The notes: generated by a model not told the origin, from the sequence alone. 64,000 nucleotides of DNA from Neobacillus sp. SuZ13 (GCF_030123365.1 NZ_CP126107.1:5941501-6005500); one strand, 5' to 3'. Shown: positions 53,001 through 61,577, counted from the first letter of the stretch. Numbers and translations: made by a program.

Positions 53001-53304
53001 CACGTTTAGCAAAATAAGCATTCATTTGTTTTTGCTGCTCTTGAGGAGAAGCATTTTTATTCACGATCCCTTGATCGATTAATAGATTAAGAACTTTATC
53101 TTCATTCACTAGACCAATATCAAAAGGACCGCCAGTGTGCTTACCAAGGAATGGCAGTGTTGATCCTTCTGGAGTTTGTAAAACATTTGAGTAAGGAACT
53201 TTTGTAACAGTACTAGATTGCGCAAATACAGCAGGTGCGAAAGAACTAAATACAAGACCAGTCGATAATAGTGATGTCCCAAGGACATTCTTCCAATTCA
53301 CCAT
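50005..53304 (-). CDS. inhA: Immune inhibitor A-type M6 metalloprotease with two C-terminal Ig-like domains
   Basis: 1099 residues. A Sec signal (residues 1-~29) is followed by a propeptide and the M6 catalytic domain with the zinc motif HEFGHDLGLPDEYD near residue 380. A MAM-like or jelly-roll region follows (~490-640), then the second half of the InhA-type protein. The last ~170 residues are two bacterial Ig-like repeats (KKVTGKAEVGSKVTVKVGS and KKVTGKAEAGATVTVKAGS). It is secreted and probably cleaves host or environmental proteins. The ATG follows AGGGGGAAAAACG. An inverted repeat lies upstream at 53381-53422. Confidence 0.9.
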   Translation of the reverse strand: MVNWKNVLGTSLLSTGLVFSSFAPAVFAQSSTVTKVPYSNVLQTPEGSTLPFLGKHTGGPFDIGLVNEDKVLNLLIDQGIVNKNASPQEQQKQMNAYFAKRAAKANVAGTNQQEVKKIRTQMQEKAKLKVKDAGVPKANKASKSNVSNPVTSSKVDPIKKETWDGPERTDKVLVLLMEYSDAPNSTIEEGDGAVLQYDDYTQQHYQDMIFGENGYVGPNGEKLVSMKQYYEEQSGGSYTVDGQVSKWYTADNPAAYYGGNVPTPDGNDAHPRDLIKEALTKAAQDPDINLQDYDIQDEFDLDGDGNYFEPDGIIDHLMVVHSGIGEEAGGGQLGGDAIWSHSSALTDLPRIAGSTAKVPYWGGQMIAYGYTVEPEDGAAGVFAHEFGHDLGLPDEYDTMYTHNSVGAPTEYWTIMSAGSWAGKINGTEPTGFSPYDKEYLQATMPGSNWFKNVEYNLEDLASGKTVRLDQASEKGTNADAVKINLPEKSTTINTPASGQYEYFSGSADELNNSMNVDVNLTGKTSAQLTFKTWYKIEDGYDYAYVEVKEEGAEDYVSIPGSITTTTNPYEANLGNGITNDSNGWVDATFDLSAFAGKKVSLQFSYVTDAGVSLPGFYVDAVKVKADGADVLSDDAEGATSPFTFDGFEKNNGIKLSTQYYLAEWRSHAGTDAGLATTTRGKSQLTHDPGLVLWYVDNKYTDNWVGDHPGEGFLGVVDAHQETAIWKDSNPNDAKDVTGPAATRYQIQDAAFSLNKTDKLYLDYKDILGGYMSLGAQPAVTAFDDSRDYSNPGQIYSGRNVPKYGLKIHVVGQADDMSVGAIELHTGDVHSVKINPLSKTTYSNQAAHKELAVSGTVHQDGSGESLALKYELKDKNGRAILTDSETVTGIEQSFKNTLTIPNSATGKYTVKVTATDDDGKSVSSQASYTVDNTAPVTPTVYQVDDNDKKVTGKAEVGSKVTVKVGSTTIGTATTDKYGKYSAALKKAIKANTVVTVTATDSVGNVSKVAKTTVKDKTKPAKPSVKKVDSNDKKVTGKAEAGATVTVKAGSKTLGTDVANSKGEYSVKLKKALKTGTVLKVTAKDKAGNTSSSTTVKVVKK

Positions 53305-53380
53305 CGTTTTTCCCCCTAATTATTAAACATATGTAATCTGCTAAATTACTTTATTTCTCGTTTCATCCCTCCTTTAAGAA

Positions 53381-53422
53381 TTGTAATCTACTACAGAATT
53401 TCCATATTTTAATAGATTACAA
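53381..53422. promoter_or_regulatory. Inverted repeat upstream of the protease gene
   Basis: Perfect 10-bp arms TTGTAATCTA and TAGATTACAA separated by 22 bases, with a further AGATTACA nearer the gene (53327-53334). Arm spacing of about three helical turns suggests a dimeric regulator site; no particular regulator is recognised. Confidence 0.5.
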
Positions 53423-53501
53423 CCGTGGAATTTTATTCTATCATTAAAATATTCCAAATTCACTAACTATTTATAATATTTTAAATTGTTTTTTCGACAA
53501 A

Positions 53502-53526
53502 AAAAAGACCTCAAATATCGGTCTTA
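53502..53526 (-). terminator. Terminator of the TetR-ABC exporter operon
   Basis: On the minus strand AAGACC / GGTCTT with a 9-base loop, followed by TTTTTTT. Confidence 0.85.
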
Positions 53527-53528
53527 TG

Positions 53529-54329
53529 TCATGCATTCAAATCTCTTTTTTTATAAAAAGTGAAGGTAATTACTAATAATAGGGCAGCAACAATTACTGA
53601 TATAATAAGATATATTGGTTCAAGCCCACTGCCTAACATTAGATTCTTAGCCTCGAAGTATTTAAAGGGGGTTAAATATTTCAATTCATCCATGTTCTCA
53701 TTCAAATCAATTGCGATTGACAGCATATACGTTAGTAAAAGGATACCCGTTGCTAGTGATGGGGCTGTTTTTGGTTTCTTTTTTACAGCTGCCAGCGCGC
53801 TGCCGATAACCAAGAACAAAACTTGTAAAATAAACATGCCCACCTGGGTGAGGACAATTTCACCATTAACGGATTCACCAGCGCTGTTGTATTTCTCAAT
53901 AAGAGTTATTGATGAAATCAAAGTAACAAGATTAAAAATAACGATATTCGTGAACGCAGCTAACAGTTTTGCCGTAATAATCTTTGTTCTGGAAACTGGC
54001 TTAACGAATAAAAACTCCGCTGTTTTGTCACGCTCTTCTTTCGCAATGATTGAAGCCCCGAGCATCACCGCATGAATTGTCGCCATCAATAACAAATATA
54101 TATACAATAATGAATAGTACCCGCTAATCTTCGATAAATCGACCACACCAAACCCCATGACTGCCTTTAGCGATTTAGGCAAATCAGCAATCAGATCATT
54201 GATGGATTGGCCCGATGAGGAATAGGCAGCGTATTTTGCCATTCCTGATGCTACCATGAGGAAGACACCGATGCTCCAGAAGATCAGCGACCTTCGGTAC
54301 GATTTCAGTTCTTTTACAAATATATTCAT
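53529..54329 (-). CDS. ABC-2 type permease (second)
   Basis: 266 residues with six predicted membrane helices, beginning MNIFVKELKSYRRSLIFWSIG. The block IIAKEERDKTAEFLFVKPVSRTKI is shared with the upstream permease, so the two arose by duplication and probably form a heterodimeric channel for the ATPase encoded upstream. The 23-base gap to the preceding gene supports cotranscription. The substrate is unknown. Confidence 0.88.
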   Translation of the reverse strand: MNIFVKELKSYRRSLIFWSIGVFLMVASGMAKYAAYSSSGQSINDLIADLPKSLKAVMGFGVVDLSKISGYYSLLYIYLLLMATIHAVMLGASIIAKEERDKTAEFLFVKPVSRTKIITAKLLAAFTNIVIFNLVTLISSITLIEKYNSAGESVNGEIVLTQVGMFILQVLFLVIGSALAAVKKKPKTAPSLATGILLLTYMLSIAIDLNENMDELKYLTPFKYFEAKNLMLGSGLEPIYLIISVIVAALLLVITFTFYKKRDLNA

Positions 54330-54351
54330 AACCTAATCCTCCTTTTCACAG

Positions 54352-55149
54352 CTATACAGCATGGATATCCTTTTTTAGATAAACAAAATAACTTGCCGTA
54401 ATTGCCAAGATGATAATAACGGCACCAGCCACTAGAAAGGAAGTTTCATAGCCAGAATGTTTGATGATATAGGCAGTGTCAAAGTATTTAAAAGGTGAAA
54501 TATAGCGTTTTGCTTCTTCACCCGTCGTGCTGCTAAACATCCCCAAAAAGTAGAACGCGAATACGGTTGTAAGTGAAACGGAAAGGACAGACTTAATCTT
54601 AGGAACAATGACCGAGATCATAATTCCTATCGCAAGGAAAATCAACTGAATAAAAAACATGGTAAGTGAGAGCAAAATTAATATTTTTACGCTGAAATCA
54701 TCTGTCTTGACTTGAAAAACCATGATCATTGTAACCACTAGATAAATAATATTGGTAATGACGATTGAGACAAAGGCTGCGAACAATTTTGATGTTAAAA
54801 CCTTTGTTCTCGTCACTGGTTTTGTTAACAGAAAATCAGCTGTTTTCTCGCGGACTTCCTTGCTGACAATGCTGGTGCCAAGGTTCATCGCTTGAATCGC
54901 CCCGCACAAGGTAATGAATGATAACGGAAAGCAATAGAAGCCTAGAATTGTAAAGAAGTTGCCAAGGTTAAAACCGATCGCATTTCTAATCGCTTCAGGA
55001 TATCCTTCCATGATCTTTTGAAAGTCCTCTGCATCATTTGCGAAGGCAGGATAAAAGGACATAAACAGTGCGATAATCAGCACTAACGATCCTGTCCAGA
55101 TGATTGTTGATTTCCGGTACGCCTTCAACTCATGAAAAAATATATTCAT
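54352..55149 (-). CDS. ABC-2 type permease (first)
   Basis: 265 residues with six predicted membrane helices, beginning MNIFFHELKAYRKSTIIWTGS; the loop SIVSKEVREKTADFLLTKPVTRTKVL parallels the second permease. It lies 6 bases after the ATPase gene. It is an exporter component of the NatAB/antibiotic-resistance style; no substrate is evident. Confidence 0.88.
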   Translation of the reverse strand: MNIFFHELKAYRKSTIIWTGSLVLIIALFMSFYPAFANDAEDFQKIMEGYPEAIRNAIGFNLGNFFTILGFYCFPLSFITLCGAIQAMNLGTSIVSKEVREKTADFLLTKPVTRTKVLTSKLFAAFVSIVITNIIYLVVTMIMVFQVKTDDFSVKILILLSLTMFFIQLIFLAIGIMISVIVPKIKSVLSVSLTTVFAFYFLGMFSSTTGEEAKRYISPFKYFDTAYIIKHSGYETSFLVAGAVIIILAITASYFVYLKKDIHAV

Positions 55150-55155
55150 AGTTTC

Positions 55156-56040
55156 CTAGGCCTCCTTTTCATAATAATGCATAAAAATCTCCTCAAGGTC
55201 TGGCTCCTCTATCCATAAATTCACGAGTTCAATATCGGCAAGTTTTTTCATGATGGCATTTATATTTCCTTTAAATAAAAAGCTGGTGATGTTGTCTTTG
55301 ACTTCTAAATTGTTGGTGCCGTTAATGTTGAAATAGTTGGGATCCAGCGGTACTTTCGTTTCTACTTTAAACTTCTTGTAGTTGTTTTCTTGTAACGTAC
55401 TAATCTTTTCAACGGTTACAATTTTACCTTCTTTAATGATCGCCACCCGGTTACATAAACGCTGCACTTCGCTGAGGATGTGCGATGAAAAGAGAATGGT
55501 TGCCCCTTTTTTATTTTCTTCTTCTAAAAGTTCAAAGAATTTCTGCTGCATCAGCGGGTCAAGACCGCTTGTTGGTTCGTCGAGAATAATTAACTTTGGT
55601 TCATGGAGCAGCCCTTGAACAATTCCGACCTTCTTTTTATTTCCTAAGGAAAGGTCATCAATTTTTTTATTAAGATCCAGGTCCATAATCGCAGCCAATT
55701 CTTTGATTCTCTTACTGCAATCTTTTTTATAAAAACTAGCTGAATATTTTAATAGATCCTTTACCTTCATATTGTCATAGTAAAAAACTTCAGAAGGTAA
55801 ATAACCGATTTCCTTTTTAATTTCCGGTGCAAATTGAACAGTGTCTTTGCCAAAGATGGTTGCACTGCCGCTTGTTGGGTAAATCAGCGACAAAAGGGTC
55901 CGAATGGTAGTTGATTTTCCTGCACCGTTTGGCCCGATGAACCCAAAAATTTCGCCTTCCTCAACATGAAAGCTAATGTCAGTGATCCCTCTTGACTTAC
56001 CATAGGTCTTGGTTAGATGGTTAATTTCAATTACATTCAT
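55156..56040 (-). CDS. ABC transporter ATPase of the ABC-2 exporter
   Basis: 294 residues: Walker A GPNGAGKST, signature LSLGNKKKVGIVQGL, Walker B LIILDEPTSGLDP, switch ILFSSHILSEV, and a ~75-residue C-terminal extension typical of drug or bacteriocin exporters. It is 43 bases downstream of the TetR gene and is followed by two permeases. Confidence 0.9.
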   Translation of the reverse strand: MNVIEINHLTKTYGKSRGITDISFHVEEGEIFGFIGPNGAGKSTTIRTLLSLIYPTSGSATIFGKDTVQFAPEIKKEIGYLPSEVFYYDNMKVKDLLKYSASFYKKDCSKRIKELAAIMDLDLNKKIDDLSLGNKKKVGIVQGLLHEPKLIILDEPTSGLDPLMQQKFFELLEEENKKGATILFSSHILSEVQRLCNRVAIIKEGKIVTVEKISTLQENNYKKFKVETKVPLDPNYFNINGTNNLEVKDNITSFLFKGNINAIMKKLADIELVNLWIEEPDLEEIFMHYYEKEA

Positions 56041-56083
56041 CGTGACAGCCTCCTAATGTTCGTTGGTATTTAACCTCAAGTGT

Positions 56084-56707
56084 TTATTTATAAAAACACT
56101 TAATCATGACCTCAAAATACGCTTCTGCTTCGGCTTGGATTGTTCGATAATCAATCTCATGGCCGGGGGACAACTTTGCTTTTTCCATCGCTTCATCACT
56201 CATTTTTTCAAATGTCCAACTGATCATTTTTATGATTTTCGTGAGGTCAACATCGTCCCTAAACTTCGAATAATCAATTCCTTCATACGCTTTTTCAATA
56301 TTGATATGCGTCAGTTCTGACTTCTTTTTATCAAATTCAACCTTTATTTCAGGCGATTCCTCCATAAATACCTCTTGGATGAACTTGAAGATATCTGGAT
56401 AAGTTGAGAGCATCTCCATTTTGACGATAATGGCTTGACGCATTCGTATAAAGAAATCTGTCTCTTGAAGATTAATTTTCTTGTAAAATTCGTCGACGAC
56501 CAGTTCGTAGCAGTAATCAAAGGCAAATAAGAACAGTTGCTTCTTGTTTTGAAAATAATGAAACAGCAGTCCCTTGGAAATTCCGGCTTCTTTGACAATT
56601 TCATTGGTCGATGCCCGGTCATATCCTTTCTCGGCAAATTCCTTAATGGCAGCATTTATAATTCGGTCTTGTTTTTCTTTATCTAAGTTGAGAAACTTCG
56701 AAAACAT
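56084..56707 (-). CDS. TetR family repressor of the ABC-2 exporter operon
   Basis: About 207 residues. The N-terminal helix-turn-helix reads IINAAIKEFAEKGYDRASTNEIVKEAGISKGLLFHYFQNK, and the ligand-binding helices follow. The ATG at 56707 has GGGAGGG 8 bases upstream; the frame continues past it without a ribosome site. As first gene of the operon, preceded by two similar dyads over its promoter, it is probably autoregulatory and derepressed by the exported compound. Confidence 0.9.
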   Translation of the reverse strand: MFSKFLNLDKEKQDRIINAAIKEFAEKGYDRASTNEIVKEAGISKGLLFHYFQNKKQLFLFAFDYCYELVVDEFYKKINLQETDFFIRMRQAIIVKMEMLSTYPDIFKFIQEVFMEESPEIKVEFDKKKSELTHINIEKAYEGIDYSKFRDDVDLTKIIKMISWTFEKMSDEAMEKAKLSPGHEIDYRTIQAEAEAYFEVMIKCFYK

Positions 56708-56732
56708 GGCCGCGGCCCTCCCTCTTTTGTTA

Positions 56733-56782
56733 TTGACCACATCAGTCAACCACATTGTACTCCCGTTGACCCATATGGTCAA
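56733..56782 (-). promoter_or_regulatory. Promoter with two TetR-type operators
   Basis: On the minus strand TTGACC (56782-56777), 17 bases, TACAAT (56759-56754). Two 17-bp dyads overlap it: TTGACCCATATGGTCAA (56766-56782) covers the -35 and spacer, and TTGACCACATCAGTCAA (56733-56749) covers the predicted start near 56747. Their starts are 33 bases apart. Confidence 0.8.
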
Positions 56783-56974
56783 TAGTGGTCAAGTTATATT
56801 TTTTACAAAAATATGAAATGGCTAGTTGATTTATAGTATGGCCTGCGGGGATATGCTACAGATGCAGGGTGAAGGTACTATTTTACAGAGGTGATGGACA
56901 AGATTCAAAAACGTGTAACCGCTCTCTCATAGTGATATGATATTCATGAATTCAACTCAATAACGAGGAGTGTA

Positions 56975-58213
56975 GTGGAATTGAAGAACGAACTCATTGA
57001 AAGATTTACTTCCTATGTTAAAGTGGACACCCAGTCCAATGAAAACAACGAAACTTGTCCATCCACCGAGGGTCAGTGGACACTAGCCCGGATGCTTGTC
57101 GAAGAATTGCAAGCAATTGGAATGCAAGAAGTCACGATCGACGAGAATGCATACGTGATGGCGACCTTACCGTCAAACACAGACAAAGAAGTTCCAACGA
57201 TTGGCTTCCTTGCCCATGTCGACACAGCCACTGATTTTACAGGCAAGAACGTAAACCCGCAAATTGTTGAAAACTATGATGGGAACGAAATTGTCTTAAA
57301 CGAGGCACTTAAAGTCATAATGTCACCGAAGGACTTCCCCAGCCTTCCTGACTATAAAGGACATACCCTAATCACAACGGATGGTACAACGCTACTGGGT
57401 GCAGATAACAAAGCCGGCATCACCGAAATCATGACTGCCATGGCTTATCTGTTGAATCATCCGGAAATTAAACACGGTAAGGTCCGCGTTGCGTTCACTC
57501 CAGATGAAGAAATCGGCAGGGGACCACATAAGTTTGACGTTGCGGCCTTCAATGCCAAGTATGCTTATACCGTTGATGGCGGTCCACTCGGAGAATTAGA
57601 ATACGAAAGCTTTAACGCGGCTGCTGCAAAAGTCACCATCAAAGGCAACAACATTCATCCAGGTTCCGCAAAAGACAAAATGGTCAACTCGATGAAAATT
57701 GCGATGGAATTACATAGCAAGCTCCCAGCACAGGAAGCACCAGAACATACCGAAGGATACGAAGGCTTCTTCCATCTGTTAGCCTTCAATGGTGATGTGG
57801 AACTTACCAAGCTTCACTACATTATCAGAGACCATGATATGGACAGCTTCAAGGCGCGCAAGACGTTAATTGAAAGCATCGCGGGTGAACTAAATGCCAA
57901 ATACGGCAGTGACACTATCCAACTCGAGCTCAATGATCAATATTACAACATGGGTGAAAAAATTAAACCAGTCATGGAAATTGTCGACATTGCACATGAA
58001 GCAATGGTGAGCCTTGGCATTACACCAATTGTTAAACCAATTCGCGGCGGCACTGATGGATCTCAGCTTTCCTATATGGGTCTGCCGACACCAAATATCT
58101 TTACAGGCGGGGAAAATTTCCACGGCAAATTTGAATTCATTTCCGTGGATAATATGATTAAAGCCACTAACACTGTCATTGAAATCATCAAATTAACTGA
58201 ACAAAAAGCATAA
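56975..58213 (+). CDS. pepT: Peptidase T (tripeptide aminopeptidase)
   Basis: 412 residues, normal for M20 peptidase T. Metal and catalytic motifs are FLAHVDTA (about 80), GADNKAGI, TPDEEIGRGPH (about 175), DGGPLGELEYES and the C-terminal GENFHGKFEF. It removes N-terminal residues from tripeptides in the cytoplasm. The GTG at 56975 has GAGGAG only 4 bases upstream; the TTG at 56981, which would give MKNELIERF as in B. subtilis, is a real alternative. Confidence 0.93.
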   Translation: MELKNELIERFTSYVKVDTQSNENNETCPSTEGQWTLARMLVEELQAIGMQEVTIDENAYVMATLPSNTDKEVPTIGFLAHVDTATDFTGKNVNPQIVENYDGNEIVLNEALKVIMSPKDFPSLPDYKGHTLITTDGTTLLGADNKAGITEIMTAMAYLLNHPEIKHGKVRVAFTPDEEIGRGPHKFDVAAFNAKYAYTVDGGPLGELEYESFNAAAAKVTIKGNNIHPGSAKDKMVNSMKIAMELHSKLPAQEAPEHTEGYEGFFHLLAFNGDVELTKLHYIIRDHDMDSFKARKTLIESIAGELNAKYGSDTIQLELNDQYYNMGEKIKPVMEIVDIAHEAMVSLGITPIVKPIRGGTDGSQLSYMGLPTPNIFTGGENFHGKFEFISVDNMIKATNTVIEIIKLTEQKA

Positions 58214-58221
58214 CTAAAAAA

Positions 58222-58254
58222 GCTCGCTTTGACTAATCAAAGTGAGCATTTTTT
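58222..58254 (+). terminator. Terminator between converging pepT and phosphotransferase-like gene
   Basis: GCTCGCTTTGA / TCAAAGTGAGC hairpin with loop CTAA, followed by ATTTTTT; it also abuts the stop of the minus-strand gene. Confidence 0.9.
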
Positions 58255-59201
58255 CATAAAAGCAGTGCTGCTGCACATTGTTGAAGACTTGACACTGTTT
58301 CTTCAAGCTGGGTATATAGCTGCTCAACCGACCATTTTCCGCCATTTCCTGCTAAATCTTTTTGAATCAATAATAGCATCCAAATCGAAAACACAGCTGC
58401 CACTAAAAAATACTCCTTAAAAAACAAAGCCCGGTCATACTCAAACGTCACCTGATTAAGGTACGTTTCCAGGATCGTCTCCCGCAATGAACTAGTTATT
58501 TTTTTTGGAAAAAGGGGATGGGACATATCAATCAGATGGTATAGGTCCCAGTGTGGTGAATTTAGATGGGCGTGCTCCCAGTCTAAAACCTTCAACTTGT
58601 TGCCAGCAACCGCATAATTTCCGGTATGTAAATCACCGTGGGTCAGCACTTGAAGCTTTGACAGCTGCCAATCGCTTAATTTATCAAAAATATCATCAAC
58701 AAATTTTCGCTCCATGTTCAAAGAAGACAGTAAACGATATACTTCATCCTTCTTAACAATAACCTCAGAAACAATCTCCTCTATTCTCGGCTTCAGCCCC
58801 TTATTGGGGAGAACTCCCAATTGCTCAACCGGGAGGGAATGCCACCATGCAGCCCACTTTATGACTTCTAATACAATATCCTCGTTAAATTCATGTGAGA
58901 GCTGACCAAGGTCCTCAAGAATCATCCAGTTAAGTTCGGTACATTTATCTATGGAGTAAGCAATAATTTTTGGAAAGATTGCTGGAAAATGGGGGAGAAT
59001 ATGTTCATAAACCCAGACCTCTTTGCCTAATTGACCATTATTTGTTAGTGGTTTAAAAATATAGCTTGTTTCTGGAGTCAGATAAAATCTTTCCACAAAT
59101 CTTCCATTCATCCCTTTATAGAGGATTTCCTTTTTTAAAATTAACTTTTCATTTAATGCTCCGTTGGCCTGAACAAGATTGTTAGGCAGCTCCATTGACA
59201 C
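58254..59201 (-). CDS. Aminoglycoside phosphotransferase-fold protein
   Basis: 315 residues of the APH/choline kinase fold. The catalytic loop is LTHGDLHTGNYAV (about 190), the metal-binding Asp is in LKVLDWEHAHLNSPHWDLYHL, and the ATP-binding part includes TSYIFKPLT. Chromosomal Bacillus members of this fold are often coat-associated (CotS-like) or act on small metabolites; an antibiotic-resistance role is not implied. ATGs at 59201 and 59195 are both possible. Confidence 0.8.
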   Translation of the reverse strand: MSMELPNNLVQANGALNEKLILKKEILYKGMNGRFVERFYLTPETSYIFKPLTNNGQLGKEVWVYEHILPHFPAIFPKIIAYSIDKCTELNWMILEDLGQLSHEFNEDIVLEVIKWAAWWHSLPVEQLGVLPNKGLKPRIEEIVSEVIVKKDEVYRLLSSLNMERKFVDDIFDKLSDWQLSKLQVLTHGDLHTGNYAVAGNKLKVLDWEHAHLNSPHWDLYHLIDMSHPLFPKKITSSLRETILETYLNQVTFEYDRALFFKEYFLVAAVFSIWMLLLIQKDLAGNGGKWSVEQLYTQLEETVSSLQQCAAALLL

Positions 59202-59349
59202 ACCACCAAACCTATTAATAGTTTCATAGATTTATTTTTCCTAATAATATTGGTAATCTTTATGCACATCATGTAAAAAGCATTACTGAATATTTTCAAA
59301 CAGCTTGGTCAAAATAACAGTGGTTCGATTTTTCAAGGAGGTTAGACGG

Positions 59350-59475
59350 ATGGATAATCGTGACACACATGAATTTGTAGAACAACTGCATGAAAAGCAG
59401 GCAAAAGATCAAAAAAATAAGCAACGGCAAGCGACTAGTCAAAAAAGCCAAAGGATGCCGAATAAACAGCATTAA
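59350..59475 (+). CDS. DUF4023 family small protein
   Basis: This 41-residue, highly hydrophilic protein is read as MDNRDTHEFVEQLHEKQ then a Lys/Gln-rich stretch ending MPNKQH, matching the short DUF4023 family of Bacilli (THEFVEKLHE and PNKQH ends). AAGGAGG lies 8 bases upstream. The role is unknown. The dispersed repeat copy 2 begins immediately after the stop. Confidence 0.75.
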   Translation: MDNRDTHEFVEQLHEKQAKDQKNKQRQATSQKSQRMPNKQH

Positions 59476-59690
59476 TAAGAAAAGCGGAAGCGCCCTGGTC
59501 AGCGGCGTATGGCCTCCTCGAATGAGCTAACGCTCTTTCTTCGTGCGATGCTTATGCTGCCGAAGTCTTCCTTGTGGAGCGCTCCAACTGAGATAAAGGA
59601 AACACGAAGAGCTGGAAGCGATTCGATGTTGACTTATCGTAGGTCGGAGAGCGAAGGTCACTAGCCGCTAAGGTGCTGGAGTTAGACAGT
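59476..59690 (+). repeat. Dispersed repeat element, copy 2
   Basis: It starts AAAAGCGGAAGCGCCCTGG and ends GCTGGAGTTAGACAG, sharing block order with copy 1 at 47523-47697 in the opposite orientation. It has about 40 extra bases in the first half (around 59530-59575). It looks like a non-coding dispersed element of Bacillaceae genomes. Confidence 0.85.
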
Positions 59691-59729
59691 AATCTAAGTT
59701 CTAAAACTTATATTTTCTTATCATTGAAC

Positions 59730-59769
59730 AAAAGGGACAGCCTCACGATACTGTGAGGCTGGCCCTTTT
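59730..59769 (-). terminator. Terminator of the ParM-like operon
   Basis: On the minus strand AAAAGGG-CC-AGCCTCAC / GTGAGGCT-GT-CCCTTTT, a long hairpin immediately after the stop codon. Confidence 0.88.
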
Positions 59770-59772
59770 AAA

Positions 59773-60378
59773 TTACTTATTCATGTTAGCAAGAAAACCA
59801 CCAAGTAAGTCGTCGATATCCGGCTCCACTTCGTTTTCCTTTTCTTCAAGTAAAGGCTGCTTTTCTTTTGCATCTTCCCAGTCAAACTCACTGAGGTCGT
59901 CATCCATATCACTTAAATCGATAGGGGTGGGTGGAACCTCTTTACCAGCAGCAATCTGCAGATAACTGTCATCTTTTTGAAGTTTCTCGGGAAATACCTC
60001 TTCTTGAAGATACAAAGCTTCATCGATATCAATTGAATGACTGTTTAATGAAGCAAGCAGTGAGGTCGAACGAACTGGATCAGAAATCAGCTGATAAAGA
60101 ATACTCCCCAGCAAAGCTTCTGAATGCTCATGCTTTAACCAATTTCGCTGGGCTTTCGTTAACTTCTGGGGGAGGGGAATCGTAATGGTCTCCTTTTCCC
60201 GCGAAACAGAACTACTTACACCTTGCATCACAAACTCGGCAATTTTACTGGAAAAATTCCTTCGTTCTGTATCCTTCAACCTTTGTAAATGCTTTAAGAT
60301 ATGGTCAGGTGTATCAGAGGGGATGCGAAAGGATATCGCTTGTCCCCGCTGAACCTCATTTGAGGCTGGTTTTTTCAT
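59773..60378 (-). CDS. Probable ParR-like DNA-binding adaptor of the ParM-like system
   Basis: 201 residues. The N-terminal ~60 residues (QAISFRIPSDTPDHILKHLQ, FSSKIAEFVMQGV) fit a ribbon-helix-helix type fold, a middle helical region follows, and the last ~50 residues are strongly acidic, ending EVEPDIDDLLGGFLANMNK. RHH DNA binding with a flexible acidic tail that touches the filament is how ParR and AlfB-type adaptors are built. It lies 11 bases downstream of the actin-like gene, as expected for parMR. The assignment is by architecture and context. Confidence 0.65.
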   Translation of the reverse strand: MKKPASNEVQRGQAISFRIPSDTPDHILKHLQRLKDTERRNFSSKIAEFVMQGVSSSVSREKETITIPLPQKLTKAQRNWLKHEHSEALLGSILYQLISDPVRSTSLLASLNSHSIDIDEALYLQEEVFPEKLQKDDSYLQIAAGKEVPPTPIDLSDMDDDLSEFDWEDAKEKQPLLEEKENEVEPDIDDLLGGFLANMNK

Positions 60379-60389
60379 ATATAATCACC

Positions 60390-61577
60390 TTATTTAGCTT
60401 TTACAGGTTCAACTCTAGGCGCTGTTTGTTTTTCTGACTTTCGAACAAAGTCCATGATTAGTTTATAATAAGCATTGGCCATCATCCAAATACTTTCTTT
60501 CCCATCTTCAAAGAAATCAATATTATAACCATCTAAATTGTTATTCAACGTTTTAATATATTCCTTTAAGACGTTGGCTCCGCCACCGACAAAGTAGCAA
60601 ATTTCCGTTTGCGAGTTTCTCTGCCAAACATTACGTAACAAACGATATTGCTTTTTAGCTAAATCAAGCAGGATTCGGTCGGTAATATCATGAACACTTG
60701 TCCGGCTTCCCTTTACCATAATATGGTTGCGGTCACTTGTCTTCGTGATAATCTCAACCACATCACGGCGGCTATCGAGTTCAACTCCGTGCTTTGTTCT
60801 AATCTCTTCGCGAATAGCTTCTAATGATTCTGAAACCCCTAGATTAAACCCTTGGGCTTTATCATCATCAACATTACGATTTTTGATGACGGCGATATCT
60901 GTTGATAATCCACCGATATCTTGAATTAAGATACGCTTATCAATAAGATCTTTATTGATAATTTTTCCGCTGTTATCCAAAACAAGATTGATAAATGCAG
61001 CGAAACCTTCAGGATATACTTTTACTTCATCAAATTTAATATTTACTTTCAATCCTTGGTACTTTGGAGTGACAAGGAATTCAACTTGATGGACTGAACC
61101 AACTAATTTAGAGCGGTAGCCAGCATCCTTTCCTTCTTTTACTTCACGAAGGGGAAGACCTGTTCCTAAAGTATAATTAGCATCAATTATATTTTTGGTG
61201 CGTGGAAAAGCATTTGAGTTATTTTCCTTTACTGCATCCAAAGCTAATGTAGCAAAAAGCATAATTAATGTTTGGTCTTCCTCAGACTTGCTGCTGCCAG
61301 GATCTAGCTCAGTGGCATTAATACTTTTCGTAGCTAAATTACCAATACGATAAATTCCGTTGTTTTCTTTTAAAGCAGGGGAGTGGACTTTGATGTGAAT
61401 TCCATCTAATGGATTTTTATTATCAAGTTCTTCAATTCCAATAACAGGTCGATCTTCTGTATCCCTAGCAATAATATTAGGAATATTTAATTCATATTCT
61501 AATTCTCCGAAAATGGCTTTAATAGAGTCATTCCCAACATCAATAGCTGCAACTCTGGATTTAGTCATTAATATCAT
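60390..61577 (-). CDS. parM: ParM/StbA-family actin-like segregation ATPase
   Basis: 395 residues with actin-fold motifs: phosphate 1 AAIDVGNDSIKAIFGE near the N-terminus, phosphate 2 IQDIGGLSTDIAVIKN (about 222-237), and adenosine loop CYFVGGGANVLKEYI (about 330). ParM filaments push or pull DNA carrying a centromere bound by ParR. The gene sits beside chromosomal-type genes, with arrays of octamer repeats directly upstream. It may belong to an integrated plasmid or phage, or be a chromosomal cytoskeletal protein. The ATG follows AAAAGGAATGAT. Confidence 0.85.
   Translation of the reverse strand: MILMTKSRVAAIDVGNDSIKAIFGELEYELNIPNIIARDTEDRPVIGIEELDNKNPLDGIHIKVHSPALKENNGIYRIGNLATKSINATELDPGSSKSEEDQTLIMLFATLALDAVKENNSNAFPRTKNIIDANYTLGTGLPLREVKEGKDAGYRSKLVGSVHQVEFLVTPKYQGLKVNIKFDEVKVYPEGFAAFINLVLDNSGKIINKDLIDKRILIQDIGGLSTDIAVIKNRNVDDDKAQGFNLGVSESLEAIREEIRTKHGVELDSRRDVVEIITKTSDRNHIMVKGSRTSVHDITDRILLDLAKKQYRLLRNVWQRNSQTEICYFVGGGANVLKEYIKTLNNNLDGYNIDFFEDGKESIWMMANAYYKLIMDFVRKSEKQTAPRVEPVKAK

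Noticed and set aside
58254..59201. Aminoglycoside resistance gene
   Set aside because: Only the general APH/choline-kinase fold is evident. The chromosomal Bacillus context gives no sign of a resistance determinant.
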